Positions 1-7,624 of a DNA stretch of 21,276 nucleotides are shown here, piece after piece. The stretch is taken from assembly GCA_964507325.1 (NCBI GenBank), contig CAZDQL010000108.1, positions 1 through 21,276 on the forward strand. Reading direction: 5' to 3'. The notes under the pieces are model-generated. The model was not told the origin of the DNA. It made no database searches and saw only the letters and a list, made by a program, of their open reading frames with translations. The stretch's first letter is position 1. Every line of letters begins with the position of its first letter. Origin of the DNA: CAZDQL01 sp964507325 (lineage in GTDB: Bacteria; Planctomycetota; UBA1135; GCA-002686595). Both the position numbers and the translations under genes were made by a program.

Positions 1-57
1 GTGAATCCGACGCCCACGTCGAATTTCTCCGACGGCTTCTCGGTGACCTTCCTGTAG
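1..57 (+). CDS. Possible 3' end of a truncated gene
   Basis: Frame 1 is open from the window edge to a TAG at 55-57 and would encode an 18-residue tail ending GFSVTFL. The alternating polar and hydrophobic pattern could be a last beta strand of an outer-membrane or beta-rich protein, but this is too short to assign. The opposite strand is also open here. Most of any such gene lies outside the window. Confidence 0.2.
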   Translation: MNPTPTSNFSDGFSVTFL

Positions 58-79
58 CCGGTCCCGGCGCGGAAAGCCC

Positions 80-107
80 TTGTCAGGGGAGTCGGGTGGC
101 CTACGCT
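80..107 (+). promoter_or_regulatory. Candidate promoter, possibly leaderless, for the 815-aa secreted protein
   Basis: TTGTCA (80-85) matches the -35 consensus at five of six positions. A 16-nt spacer follows, then TACGCT (102-107), which fits the TANNNT -10 form. Only six bases (GGCCCC) separate it from the ATG at 114, so transcription would start at or beside the start codon. No Shine-Dalgarno is visible. The call rests on pattern only. Confidence 0.35.
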
Positions 108-113
108 GGCCCC

Positions 114-2561
114 ATGACTCGCACCCTGCTCCTGGCGGCCCTGGGGCTCATCTCTCCCGCGATCGCCCAACAGCCGATCGACGCCGCGCTGCGCCAGCAC
201 GCCCTCTTCCGGCGCCCGCAATTGGAGGAGGCGCCCGCCTGCCTCCCCTTCCGCCTCTGGATCCAGCCTCCCAGGGGGGCCTCCGGGGATCCGGTCACCA
301 CGGTGGGCACGCTCTACTCCCCCTGGCTGGCGAAGCTGGGAGAGGTGTTCGAGGCGGAGTACGTGACTCCCAACAACCTCGGACGCCGGGAGGCGCGTCA
401 GCACGGGGTCGTGATCGTCACCGGCGTGCCCACCTTCCGCAACGCCAAGCGCTACGAGAGCGCACCCGACCCGCGCTCCGAGCAGTGCATCCGGATCGAC
501 GACCTGGGGGCGATCGTCGGCCTGTGGACGGAGCGCATGCCCGAGGAGGCGCTGCGCGAAACGCGCCGGCTGGTCCTCGAGCGCGCCGTGGAGGAGCTGC
601 TCGCCTCCCACGCGAGCGACCGGGGCCGGCTGCCCACGGAGCGCTGGGCGGTGGAGGGGATCGCGGGCTACCTCGCCGGACCGAGCACGGTGGGCGAGCC
701 CGCCGACCTGGCCCACCCCCCCGCGGACCCGGGTGCCCTGGAGCGCACCCAAGCCTGGCTCGAGGCGGGTGGGCCGTCGATGCTCATGCCCTTGCACGAG
801 CTCGCGGGGGCCTCGTCGAAGAACGCCCGCCTGGTCCTGGCCGCGAGGTGCTCCAAGGCGGCGGGTGTCACCCTGACCCGGGAGCAGATCCCCCAGCTCT
901 TCCGCGATCAGGCGACGCTCTGGGTGCACTTCCTGCAGCGAGGTGAGGGGGGCCGCCACCGCGCGGCCTGGCGGCGCTACGTGGCCAAGGTCCTGGCGGG
1001 GAACGGAAGCCCCGAGGAGCTGGCGGCCACCCTGGGCCTCGAACCGGCCAGCCTCCAGGGCGCCTTCGAGGCGCACCTCAGGATCGCCGGCACGACCACC
1101 GCCAGCCCGGGAGCCGCCCTGCCCCCCAGCGCGGGCGCGGGGCCCCTGGTGATCCCGGGCCTGGTGCCCGTCGTCGAGGACGCCGACGGACACCTCGCCG
1201 AAGCCCTGGGCCGCGCCGGCCGGGGGGACTACGAGGGCGCCTCCTCCTACCTGGAAGCCGCGCGGGCGATGGAGGCGACCCTGCAAGGGCGCGAGCGCCT
1301 CTCCGAGGAGCAGGAGCGCCTGTCGGTCCTGCTCGAGACGCGCGACCGCTTCCTCGCCAGCCTGGCGGGGGCGGAGCGCAAGTTGCGCATCGACACGGGG
1401 GAGGAGAAGGTGGTGGCCCGGGTGGAGGCCTACGCGGGGGGCGTCCTGCGGCTGCGGGAGAACAAGGCGGGGATCGAGACCCTCGCCGCGCGGGAGCTCC
1501 GCCCCCGTGACCTGGCGCGTTCGATGGGCTCGGCGGCGGCCGACCACGGCCCCGACTGGATCGTCCCGTACCTCGGCCTGCTCGCGGGCGACCGGCGCTG
1601 GGACCGCAAGCTCGACGCCTCGCAGGGGCCGGGACAAGCCCTGGCGGCCGCGGCGCAGGGCGGGCTCGAAGAGCTGGTCAAGGAGGGCGCGGCCCGCGCC
1701 ACCCTCGGCGCGATGGCGTACGCCCTCCACCCCTCGGGCGCGGAGGAGATCGAAGAGCGGCTGCAAGCGCTCGCGCGCCTCGCCGCCGACCACGCAGACA
1801 CGCGCGCCCTGGAGCTCGCGCGCGAAGGGGTCCGCATCCACGCCGAGGAGCTCTTGGGGGTGCTCCACGACACCCGCGACCTGGCGGACCGCCTGCACGG
1901 CAAGGTCGAGGAGGGGGAGCAGGGCCGGGTGCGGTTGATCTACGAGTTCGACGATCCCCTCGAGAAGGAGGACTTCCGCCCCATCGAGGGGCTGCTCGCC
2001 GACCGGCTGGCCAAGATGCCCGAGCTGGGCAACGTGCAGACGACCCCCTGGAGCGTGCGCTCCGGGAATCTGGAGGGAGCCGGCACCGTCGCCGTGCAGC
2101 ACGTGATCGCGTTCGAGGCCCCGCTCACCGTGCGCTACGAGCTGCTCTACGGTCGCGGGCGCGTGGACTCCCCGGTCAGCTTCGTCCTCATGGGCACCTG
2201 CTCCGACGGCCAGGGGGCCTACGTCGGCGCCTGGGACCTCTTCGACCTGGAGGCGATCGACCTGGCCCGGGGCTACGCGCGCATGGCCCCTCGGGAGGAC
2301 GAGCGACTGATCCTGCCCGCGCGCACCTACTACATGAAGCTCGACCACGACGGCCGGCGAGCGCACCTCTGGGTGGACGACGTCAAGCGCAAGGAGGTCG
2401 AGACGGGCCCCGTGAAGAGGGGTTGCCTCCTCCTGTGGGCGCACTCGAACACGACCATCGCCCTGCGGCGGATCGAGATCGAGGGCCGACTGGCCCCCGG
2501 CGGGGCGAGCCAGGCGCGCCAGACCTGGGTGAGCGAGGAGCTGGAGCGCCTGGGGCTCTGA
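114..2561 (+). CDS. Secreted protein of unknown function with a degenerate DUF1570-like region and a C-terminal beta-rich domain
   Basis: The 815-residue product begins with a clear signal peptide (MTRTLLLAALGLISPAIAQQ), so it is probably exported. The ATG at 114 is preferred over the in-frame GTG at 96 because it puts the signal peptide at the N-terminus and lies six bases after a -10-like hexamer. Residues about 130-330 resemble the layout of planctomycetal DUF1570 putative metalloproteases: a helix (RETRRLVLERAVEELLAS), then a WAVEGIAGYLAG segment like the usual W-x-x-EGLAEY, then a helical tail. The zinc-binding HExxH is absent (ERAVE in the expected place), so peptidase activity is doubtful. 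The middle, about 360-620, is charged and helical. The end, about 625-800, is beta-rich with a WVDD motif and resembles LamG or 3-keto-disaccharide-hydrolase-like sugar-binding folds. The family assignment comes from memory of motifs, not a search. It precedes polA by 51 bp. Confidence 0.75.
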   Translation: MTRTLLLAALGLISPAIAQQPIDAALRQHALFRRPQLEEAPACLPFRLWIQPPRGASGDPVTTVGTLYSPWLAKLGEVFEAEYVTPNNLGRREARQHGVVIVTGVPTFRNAKRYESAPDPRSEQCIRIDDLGAIVGLWTERMPEEALRETRRLVLERAVEELLASHASDRGRLPTERWAVEGIAGYLAGPSTVGEPADLAHPPADPGALERTQAWLEAGGPSMLMPLHELAGASSKNARLVLAARCSKAAGVTLTREQIPQLFRDQATLWVHFLQRGEGGRHRAAWRRYVAKVLAGNGSPEELAATLGLEPASLQGAFEAHLRIAGTTTASPGAALPPSAGAGPLVIPGLVPVVEDADGHLAEALGRAGRGDYEGASSYLEAARAMEATLQGRERLSEEQERLSVLLETRDRFLASLAGAERKLRIDTGEEKVVARVEAYAGGVLRLRENKAGIETLAARELRPRDLARSMGSAAADHGPDWIVPYLGLLAGDRRWDRKLDASQGPGQALAAAAQGGLEELVKEGAARATLGAMAYALHPSGAEEIEERLQALARLAADHADTRALELAREGVRIHAEELLGVLHDTRDLADRLHGKVEEGEQGRVRLIYEFDDPLEKEDFRPIEGLLADRLAKMPELGNVQTTPWSVRSGNLEGAGTVAVQHVIAFEAPLTVRYELLYGRGRVDSPVSFVLMGTCSDGQGAYVGAWDLFDLEAIDLARGYARMAPREDERLILPARTYYMKLDHDGRRAHLWVDDVKRKEVETGPVKRGCLLLWAHSNTTIALRRIEIEGRLAPGGASQARQTWVSEELERLGL

Positions 2562-2577
2562 GCGCGGCGGCGGCCGG

Positions 2578-2606
2578 TTCCCCGGGAGCGTCTCGCTCCC
2601 CATAAT
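2578..2606 (+). promoter_or_regulatory. Candidate polA promoter with a perfect inverted repeat as its spacer
   Basis: CATAAT (2601-2606) matches TATAAT at five of six positions and lies six bases before the polA ATG at 2613. The preceding 17 bases (2584-2600) form a perfect inverted repeat, GGGAGCG-TCT-CGCTCCC. This is also exactly a standard -35/-10 spacer length, although the -35 (TTCCCC, 2578-2583) is weak. The repeat could instead be a terminator stem for the upstream gene, but no T tract follows. No Shine-Dalgarno precedes polA. Confidence 0.35.
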
Positions 2607-2612
2607 CGCCCC

Positions 2613-5330
2613 ATGCCGCGCCTCTTCCTGCTCGACGGCACCGCGCTGGCCTATCGAGCCCACTTCGCCCTGGCCCGCTCCGGCCTCTCCGCGACCGACG
2701 GTCGCCCCACGGGGGCCACCTGGGGTTTCACCTCAACCCTGCGCCGCATCCTGGCTGAGGAGTCCCCCGACGCCATCGCCGTGGCCTTCGACGGTCCGGA
2801 GCCCACCTTCCGCCACCGCGCCTACCCCGAGTACAAGGCCACCCGCGAGAAGGCCCCCGACGAGCTGATCGTCCAGCTCGACGACATCCGCGCCGTGGTG
2901 CGCGCCCACGGCATCGCCCTCTACGAGGCGCCGGGGTACGAGGCGGACGACATCATCGCCACCCTCGCCACCCAAGGGGAGGATGCGGGGTACGAGGTCA
3001 TGATCGTCACCGGCGACAAGGACTTCATGCAGATCGTCTCCGAGCGCGTGCGGCTCTACAACGTCTTCAAGCGCGGGGTCGACCTGGTGATCGAGGGACG
3101 CGCGGAGGTCGAAGCCAAGTTCGGCACCGGTCCCGAGCACGTGGTCGACGTCCTGGCGATCATGGGGGACGCCTCCGACAACGTCCCGGGGGTGAAGGGC
3201 ATCGGGGAGAAGGGCGCCATCGGACTGATCCAGCGCTTCGGCTCGGTGGACGCCCTGCTGGAGCGCCTGGACGAGGTGAAGGGCAAGGCGCGCGAGCATC
3301 TGGAGCGCGACCGCGAGCAACTCCTGCTCTCCCGCGAGCTGGTCACCGTGGACACCGCGGTGCCCCTCGGGGGTGGGGTGGAGTCGATCGGCCCCGCCGA
3401 ACCGGAGCGCCAAGAGCTGATCGAGCTCTTCCAGCGCCTCGACTTCCAGAGTCTGGTCAAGAAGGTCTCCGAGGGGACGCCGCGGGGGAGCGACCTCGAG
3501 CGCGACTACGTCACGGTGACCGACGCGCAGGCGCTGGAGGCGATGGTGGCCGAGCTCACCGCCGCGGGCACCTTCGCCTGGGACTCCGAGACCACGGGCC
3601 TGCGACCGCTGGAGGTCTCGCTGGTCGGGCTCTCCTTCTCTGCCAGCCCCGGCCGCGCCTTCTACGTGCCCTTCAACCGGACTCCCCCGGTCCTCCCCGG
3701 CGGGCCCGCGGCCCTGCTGGAAGCCCTCTCCGGGCTGCTCACCGATCCGGCGCTGAAGCGCGTCGGTCAGAACCACAAGTACGACGCGCTGGTGCTCGCG
3801 GGGCAGGGGATCGACGTCCCGCCACCCGCCTTCGACACCATGGTGGCCAGCTTCGCCGTGGCCGGCGCCACCCGCCGCCACGGGTTGGACGACCTGGCCC
3901 TGCACTACCTCGATCTGGCGAAGATCCCCACCAGCGATCTGATCGGCAAGGGCAAGAACCAGGTGACGATGGCCGAGGTCCCGGTGGAGGATGTGGCCGA
4001 GTACGCCTGCGAGGACGCCGACGTCACCTGGCGGCTGAAGGAGATCCTGGAGCGCGAGCTGGAGGAGACGGAGAGCCGCGCGCTCTTCGAAGAGCTCGAG
4101 ATGCCCCTGGTCCCGGTGCTGACCGCCATGGAGCGCCGCGGCGTGCGCTTGGACGTGGCAGTCATCGAGGAGCTGGGCGAGGAGCTGGTGGCCGACCTGG
4201 GGACGGCCGAGGCCGAGGTACGCGAGCTGGCGGGCGAGCCGGGGCTGAACCTGAACAGCCCCAAGCAACTGGGCGCGGTGCTCTTCGAGAAGCTCTGCAT
4301 CCAGGAGCAGGCCGCCGTCAAGCGCCCCAAGCGCACCAAGACCGGCTGGGCCACCGACCACGCCACGCTCACCCAGCACTACGCCGAGGTGCCGATCGTG
4401 CGGCGCCTGCTCGAGTACCGCGAGGTGGCCAAGCTCAAGAGCACCTACGTGGACGCCCTGCCGCAGTTCGTCAATCCGCACAGCGGTCGAGTGCACTGCC
4501 ACTTCAGCCAGACCACCGCCGCCACCGGCCGGCTGGCGTCGAGCGACCCCAACCTGCAGAACATCCCGGTGCGCACCGAGCGCGGCCGGCGTCTGCGACG
4601 CGCCTTCGTGCCGCGCCCCGCGGACGAGCGCGGAGAGTGGGTGCTCTTGGCGGCGGACTACAGCCAGGTGGAGCTGCGCATCATGGCGCACCTCTCGGGG
4701 GACGCGGGTCTCAAGACCGCCTTCGAGCGCGGAGACGACATCCACGCCTCGACCGCCTCGGTGATCTTCGACGTCCCCTCGGATGGGATCGACCGGGGGA
4801 TGCGCACCCAGGCCAAGGCGATCAACTTCGGGCTGCTCTACGGCATGGGACCCGCCCGGCTGGCGCGCGACACGGGGCTCAGCGTGCCCGAGGCCAAGGC
4901 CTTCATCGAGCGCTACTTCGCGGCCTTCCCCCGCGTGCGGGAATGGATCGAAGCCACCCTCGCCGGCGCCCGCGAACGGGGCTACGTCGAGACGCTCCTC
5001 GGCCGCCGGCGCCCCACGCCGGAGATCGACTCCGCCAACTCCCGCTCGAGGGCCCTGGCGGAGAACATGGCGGTCAACACCCCCGTGCAGGGCTCCGCCG
5101 CCGACGTGATCAAGCGCGCCATGATCGACCTGGACGCGGCGCTGGAGACCTCGGAGCTCGGCGGGCGCATGATCCTGCAGGTCCACGACGAGCTCCTGCT
5201 CGAGGTGCCCCACGGGGAGCTGGAGGAAACCGTTTCCCTGGTTCGGGACTGCATGGAGAACGCCGTGCCCCTCGACGTGCCGCTGGTGGTGGACTTCGGC
5301 TGGGGACACGACTGGCTGGAGGCCCACTGA
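2613..5330 (+). CDS. polA: DNA polymerase I
   Basis: This 905-residue cytoplasmic enzyme fills gaps and removes primers in replication and excision repair. All three domains are present and look intact. The N-terminal 5' nuclease (about 1-290) has D8, the EADD cluster near 110-113, GDKDF near 134-138 and the helix-hairpin-helix segment GVKGIGEKGA. The 3'-5' proofreading exonuclease (about 315-490) has D324/E326 in DSETTGL, NHKYD, and YACEDAD. The polymerase domain (about 510-905) has motif A DYSQVELR with D682, motif B AINFGLLYG with F739, and motif C VHDE with D859. Phe at the O-helix position fits normal discrimination against dideoxynucleotides. Length is close to E. coli Pol I (928). The start follows a -10-like element with no ribosome binding site. 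Confidence 0.98.
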   Translation: MPRLFLLDGTALAYRAHFALARSGLSATDGRPTGATWGFTSTLRRILAEESPDAIAVAFDGPEPTFRHRAYPEYKATREKAPDELIVQLDDIRAVVRAHGIALYEAPGYEADDIIATLATQGEDAGYEVMIVTGDKDFMQIVSERVRLYNVFKRGVDLVIEGRAEVEAKFGTGPEHVVDVLAIMGDASDNVPGVKGIGEKGAIGLIQRFGSVDALLERLDEVKGKAREHLERDREQLLLSRELVTVDTAVPLGGGVESIGPAEPERQELIELFQRLDFQSLVKKVSEGTPRGSDLERDYVTVTDAQALEAMVAELTAAGTFAWDSETTGLRPLEVSLVGLSFSASPGRAFYVPFNRTPPVLPGGPAALLEALSGLLTDPALKRVGQNHKYDALVLAGQGIDVPPPAFDTMVASFAVAGATRRHGLDDLALHYLDLAKIPTSDLIGKGKNQVTMAEVPVEDVAEYACEDADVTWRLKEILERELEETESRALFEELEMPLVPVLTAMERRGVRLDVAVIEELGEELVADLGTAEAEVRELAGEPGLNLNSPKQLGAVLFEKLCIQEQAAVKRPKRTKTGWATDHATLTQHYAEVPIVRRLLEYREVAKLKSTYVDALPQFVNPHSGRVHCHFSQTTAATGRLASSDPNLQNIPVRTERGRRLRRAFVPRPADERGEWVLLAADYSQVELRIMAHLSGDAGLKTAFERGDDIHASTASVIFDVPSDGIDRGMRTQAKAINFGLLYGMGPARLARDTGLSVPEAKAFIERYFAAFPRVREWIEATLAGARERGYVETLLGRRRPTPEIDSANSRSRALAENMAVNTPVQGSAADVIKRAMIDLDAALETSELGGRMILQVHDELLLEVPHGELEETVSLVRDCMENAVPLDVPLVVDFGWGHDWLEAH

Positions 5331-5359
5331 ACTGCCCCCCTTCAGTGTGCACCCGGCGC

Positions 5360-5382
5360 CCCGGTGCCCGGGCTGCACCGGG
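5360..5382 (+). terminator. Hairpin after polA, possible terminator, in a 288-bp spacer
   Basis: CCCGGTGC (5360-5367) and GCACCGGG (5375-5382) form a perfect 8-bp stem with a 7-nt loop, 30 bases after the polA stop. No T run follows, so it would be a weak intrinsic terminator at best. The remaining gap before the PAS gene at 5619 shows no convincing gene or RNA. It should hold that gene's promoter, but no clear -35/-10 pair stands out. Confidence 0.35.
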
Positions 5383-5604
5383 CCCTTCACCTCTCCAGCT
5401 CGCTGCCGACCGCCCTCGGCGGCCAGGAGGGCCTGCTCCGAGGGCGAAATGCCCCAAGTCCTTGGTGGCTGCAGGGTTGCGGCGAGAGGTCTCCAGCGAT
5501 GCACACGGAAGGGAGGCAGTTCCGAAGTCCTCAGATCGGCAGTCCCGGGATTGGGGCGCTCATCCCTCATGGAAACGCGGGTCCCATCCGATAGCGGCCC
5601 CATC

Positions 5605-5613
5605 AGAAGGAGG
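5605..5613 (+). promoter_or_regulatory. Strong Shine-Dalgarno for the PAS protein
   Basis: AGAAGGAGG ends five bases before the ATG at 5619. It is one of only two strong ribosome binding sites in the window, and it fixes this start among the overlapping open frames. Confidence 0.8.
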
Positions 5614-5618
5614 CCCCG

Positions 5619-6056
5619 ATGACCCCCACGACCCGATCCCAAACCCGCTCCCCGTCCCATCTGAGCCTGAATTCGATCCGGGCCGTGATGGACTCCCTCC
5701 CCTCTCACATCGCGCTCCTGAACGCCGACGGAGAGATCATCGCCACCAACAGCGCCTGGAAGGCCTTCGCCCTGGCGGCGGGCGCCGATCCCGCGCGCAC
5801 CGGCGTGGGGGTCGACTACCTGTCGGTCTGTGACTTGGCGGCGAGCGATCTATGCGAGGGGGGAGCGCGCTTCGCCGAGGGGCTGCGGCAGGTGATGGCC
5901 GGACGGCTCGAGTCCTTCGAGCTCGACGATCGTCAGGTCCTGGCCTTCGAGCGGCGGATCGTGCGCGGGCGAGTGACGCGGGTGGAGGACCCGCGTGGCA
6001 CTCACTACCTGGTGACCCACGAGGTGCTGCCGAGCCGTGGGTTGAGCGCGGCCTGA
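5619..6056 (+). CDS. Stand-alone PAS-domain sensor protein
   Basis: The 145-residue product is almost entirely one PAS fold: LNSIRAVMDSLPSHIALLNADGEIIATNSAWKAFA (about 17-52, first strands with the typical D-G-x-I-x-x-x-N-x-x-W), then VGVDYLSVC, a helix FAEGLRQVMAGRLESF, and the closing strands to about residue 137. No kinase, GGDEF, HTH or membrane segment is present, so it is a soluble single-domain protein that could bind a ligand or cofactor and act through a partner. There is no obvious haem- or flavin-binding residue set. It is a lone transcription unit with its own strong Shine-Dalgarno, converging on the cytochrome operon. The PAS call is from sequence pattern; ligand and partner are unknown. 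Confidence 0.8.
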   Translation: MTPTTRSQTRSPSHLSLNSIRAVMDSLPSHIALLNADGEIIATNSAWKAFALAAGADPARTGVGVDYLSVCDLAASDLCEGGARFAEGLRQVMAGRLESFELDDRQVLAFERRIVRGRVTRVEDPRGTHYLVTHEVLPSRGLSAA

Positions 6057-6118
6057 CCGCGGTGCGGAGAGATCCGCGCGACCTTCATCCGGGAATCCCA
6101 CGGCTGAGCCCAAATCAA

Positions 6119-6153
6119 GGGCCCGGCACCGGCGCTGCGGCCGGTGCCGGCCC
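6119..6153. terminator. Strong hairpin between convergent genes, likely bidirectional terminator
   Basis: Left arm 6119-6133 and right arm 6140-6153 pair over 14 bp with one bulged C and a 6-nt loop (GCTGCG). The hairpin lies between the PAS stop (+) at 6056 and the octaheme cytochrome stop (-) at 6185. It has no T tract on either side. Position and stability favour a terminator or 3'-end stabiliser for both transcripts. Confidence 0.55.
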
Positions 6154-6184
6154 GTTGGCCTCACTCGGGCTCAGTGCGCTGGGG

Positions 6185-7624
6185 TCACTGGTTCAAATAC
6201 CACTTGTGGTCGTCGGAGGAGAGGGTCTCGTCCAGCTTGGCGCGCAGAGCCTCGGCCGCCGCCTTCTTCTCCCCGTCAGCGGAGTCGGTGTGGGCCTCGA
6301 TCAGGTGCTCCAGCTCGGGGACCATCTCGGTGTAGAAGTGCTTGGCCAGGTCGTAGGTGCCGTGCCAGTGGGTGTAGTCGGGGCCCATCATGGAAACGCC
6401 GTGACGGGCGCGGCGACCCTCGTGGTGCCACAGCTCGAACCAGATCCAGTCGAGCTTGTTGCCGAACTTGATCGGTCGCAGGAGGGGCTTGGCGGCCTCC
6501 ATCAGCGCCTGGCCGGGCTTGGCGTACTTCTCGTTGTAGAGCTCGATCAGGGCGTCGTACTGCGAGTAGAAGTTGCCGACCCAGGCCTTGTTGTGGCACG
6601 AGCCGCAGACCTCCTTCATCGACTGGCGGCGCACCTGCCACGGCACTTCGGCGCCGGGCAGACCCATCTTCTCGTCCTGCACCTCGGGCCTCACGGAGAG
6701 CACGGGCCGGTTGTTCCAGCTGATGCGCATACCGATGTCGTGGGTCACCGGCCGGTTCTTGGTGGCCGACATGTGGCAGGTGGCGCAGGTGGGCGCGCTG
6801 AAGTAGTCCTCACCCGGAATCCACTTGGGTGAGTCCAGGTTCGATGCTTCGAGGTTGGCGAAGAACGTGCTGCCGTGCTTGGACTCCTCGTAGATCTCCT
6901 TCTGCGGGTGGTCGGGGCCGAGGTGACACTTGCCGCAGCTGTCGGGGTGACGGGCCTGGGCGACGGCGAAGGTGTGGCGGACGTGGCACGCCGCGCAGGA
7001 TCCTTTGCTGCCGTCGGGATTCAGGCGGCCGATGCCGGCGTTGGGCCAGGTGGCGGGATCGAGGGTCCCGTCGGGCAGCACCACCACCTTGGACCCATGG
7101 CACTGCCAGCAGCCGCTCACCGCGGCGGCGGAGTTGCCCTCGGGGAAGCCGGGGGTGTGGTAGGCCCGATTGCCCTCGACGACCTCGGCCAGGAAGTTGT
7201 CCAGGGAATCGATGATGTGCCCGCCCTTGGAGTGGCGCGAGCCGAGGAACTCCTCGACCTGCTTGCTGTGGCAGCGGGCACAATCCTTCGGACTCACGAT
7301 GACCGAGATGGTGTTATCGAAGTGGTCGATCGCATCCGGATCACTCTCATCAGCGGCGTGGCACTCGTAGCAGCCGACGTTGCCGCGGTAGTGCTTGCTC
7401 TTGCCCCACATCTGGTAGATGCCAGGGTGCTCCTTCTTGTGGCACTTGCTGCACTCGCGCGACTCGGGGGAGAGCTCCCTCAATCCGATCGCCTGGGAAG
7501 CGGCGGAGTGGGGTGAGTGCGCGACTTCGGGATCGACCGTCTCGCCCGTCGGCATGGCGCCGAGCGCGATGGCCATCGTGCAAACGAGCGCTGAGGCGCC
7601 TAGCAGTGCGCTTCTGGCTCTCAT
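6185..7624 (-). CDS. Octaheme cytochrome c of the hydroxylamine oxidoreductase (HAO) family
   Basis: The 479-residue product has a signal peptide (about 1-24) and eight CxxCH haem sites, at C58, C85, C115, C172, C210, C230, C280 and C340, so it is periplasmic. The segment CHLGPDHPQKEIYEESKHG (233-251) and the GCWQCHG at haem 4 are hallmarks of HAO-type enzymes. D238 and H239 in GPDHP match the conserved Asp-His pair near the catalytic haem in that family. Family members oxidise hydroxylamine or hydrazine (nitrifiers, anammox) or reduce nitrite (epsilonproteobacterial type). Y417 in GPDYTHWHG lies about where the haem-P460 cross-linking tyrosine is expected, which would favour oxidation; an alignment is needed. 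No C-terminal membrane helix is seen. It is the last gene of a four-gene operon and overlaps NrfD by ATGA. The substrate is not established. Confidence 0.9.
   Translation of the reverse strand: MRARSALLGASALVCTMAIALGAMPTGETVDPEVAHSPHSAASQAIGLRELSPESRECSKCHKKEHPGIYQMWGKSKHYRGNVGCYECHAADESDPDAIDHFDNTISVIVSPKDCARCHSKQVEEFLGSRHSKGGHIIDSLDNFLAEVVEGNRAYHTPGFPEGNSAAAVSGCWQCHGSKVVVLPDGTLDPATWPNAGIGRLNPDGSKGSCAACHVRHTFAVAQARHPDSCGKCHLGPDHPQKEIYEESKHGSTFFANLEASNLDSPKWIPGEDYFSAPTCATCHMSATKNRPVTHDIGMRISWNNRPVLSVRPEVQDEKMGLPGAEVPWQVRRQSMKEVCGSCHNKAWVGNFYSQYDALIELYNEKYAKPGQALMEAAKPLLRPIKFGNKLDWIWFELWHHEGRRARHGVSMMGPDYTHWHGTYDLAKHFYTEMVPELEHLIEAHTDSADGEKKAAAEALRAKLDETLSSDDHKWYLNQ

Noticed and set aside
2733..5708. 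991-codon open frame on the minus strand opposite polA
   Set aside because: It is antisense to a fully conserved DNA polymerase I; its translation is His/Gly/Leu-rich with no domain, as expected from GC-rich third-codon shadowing.
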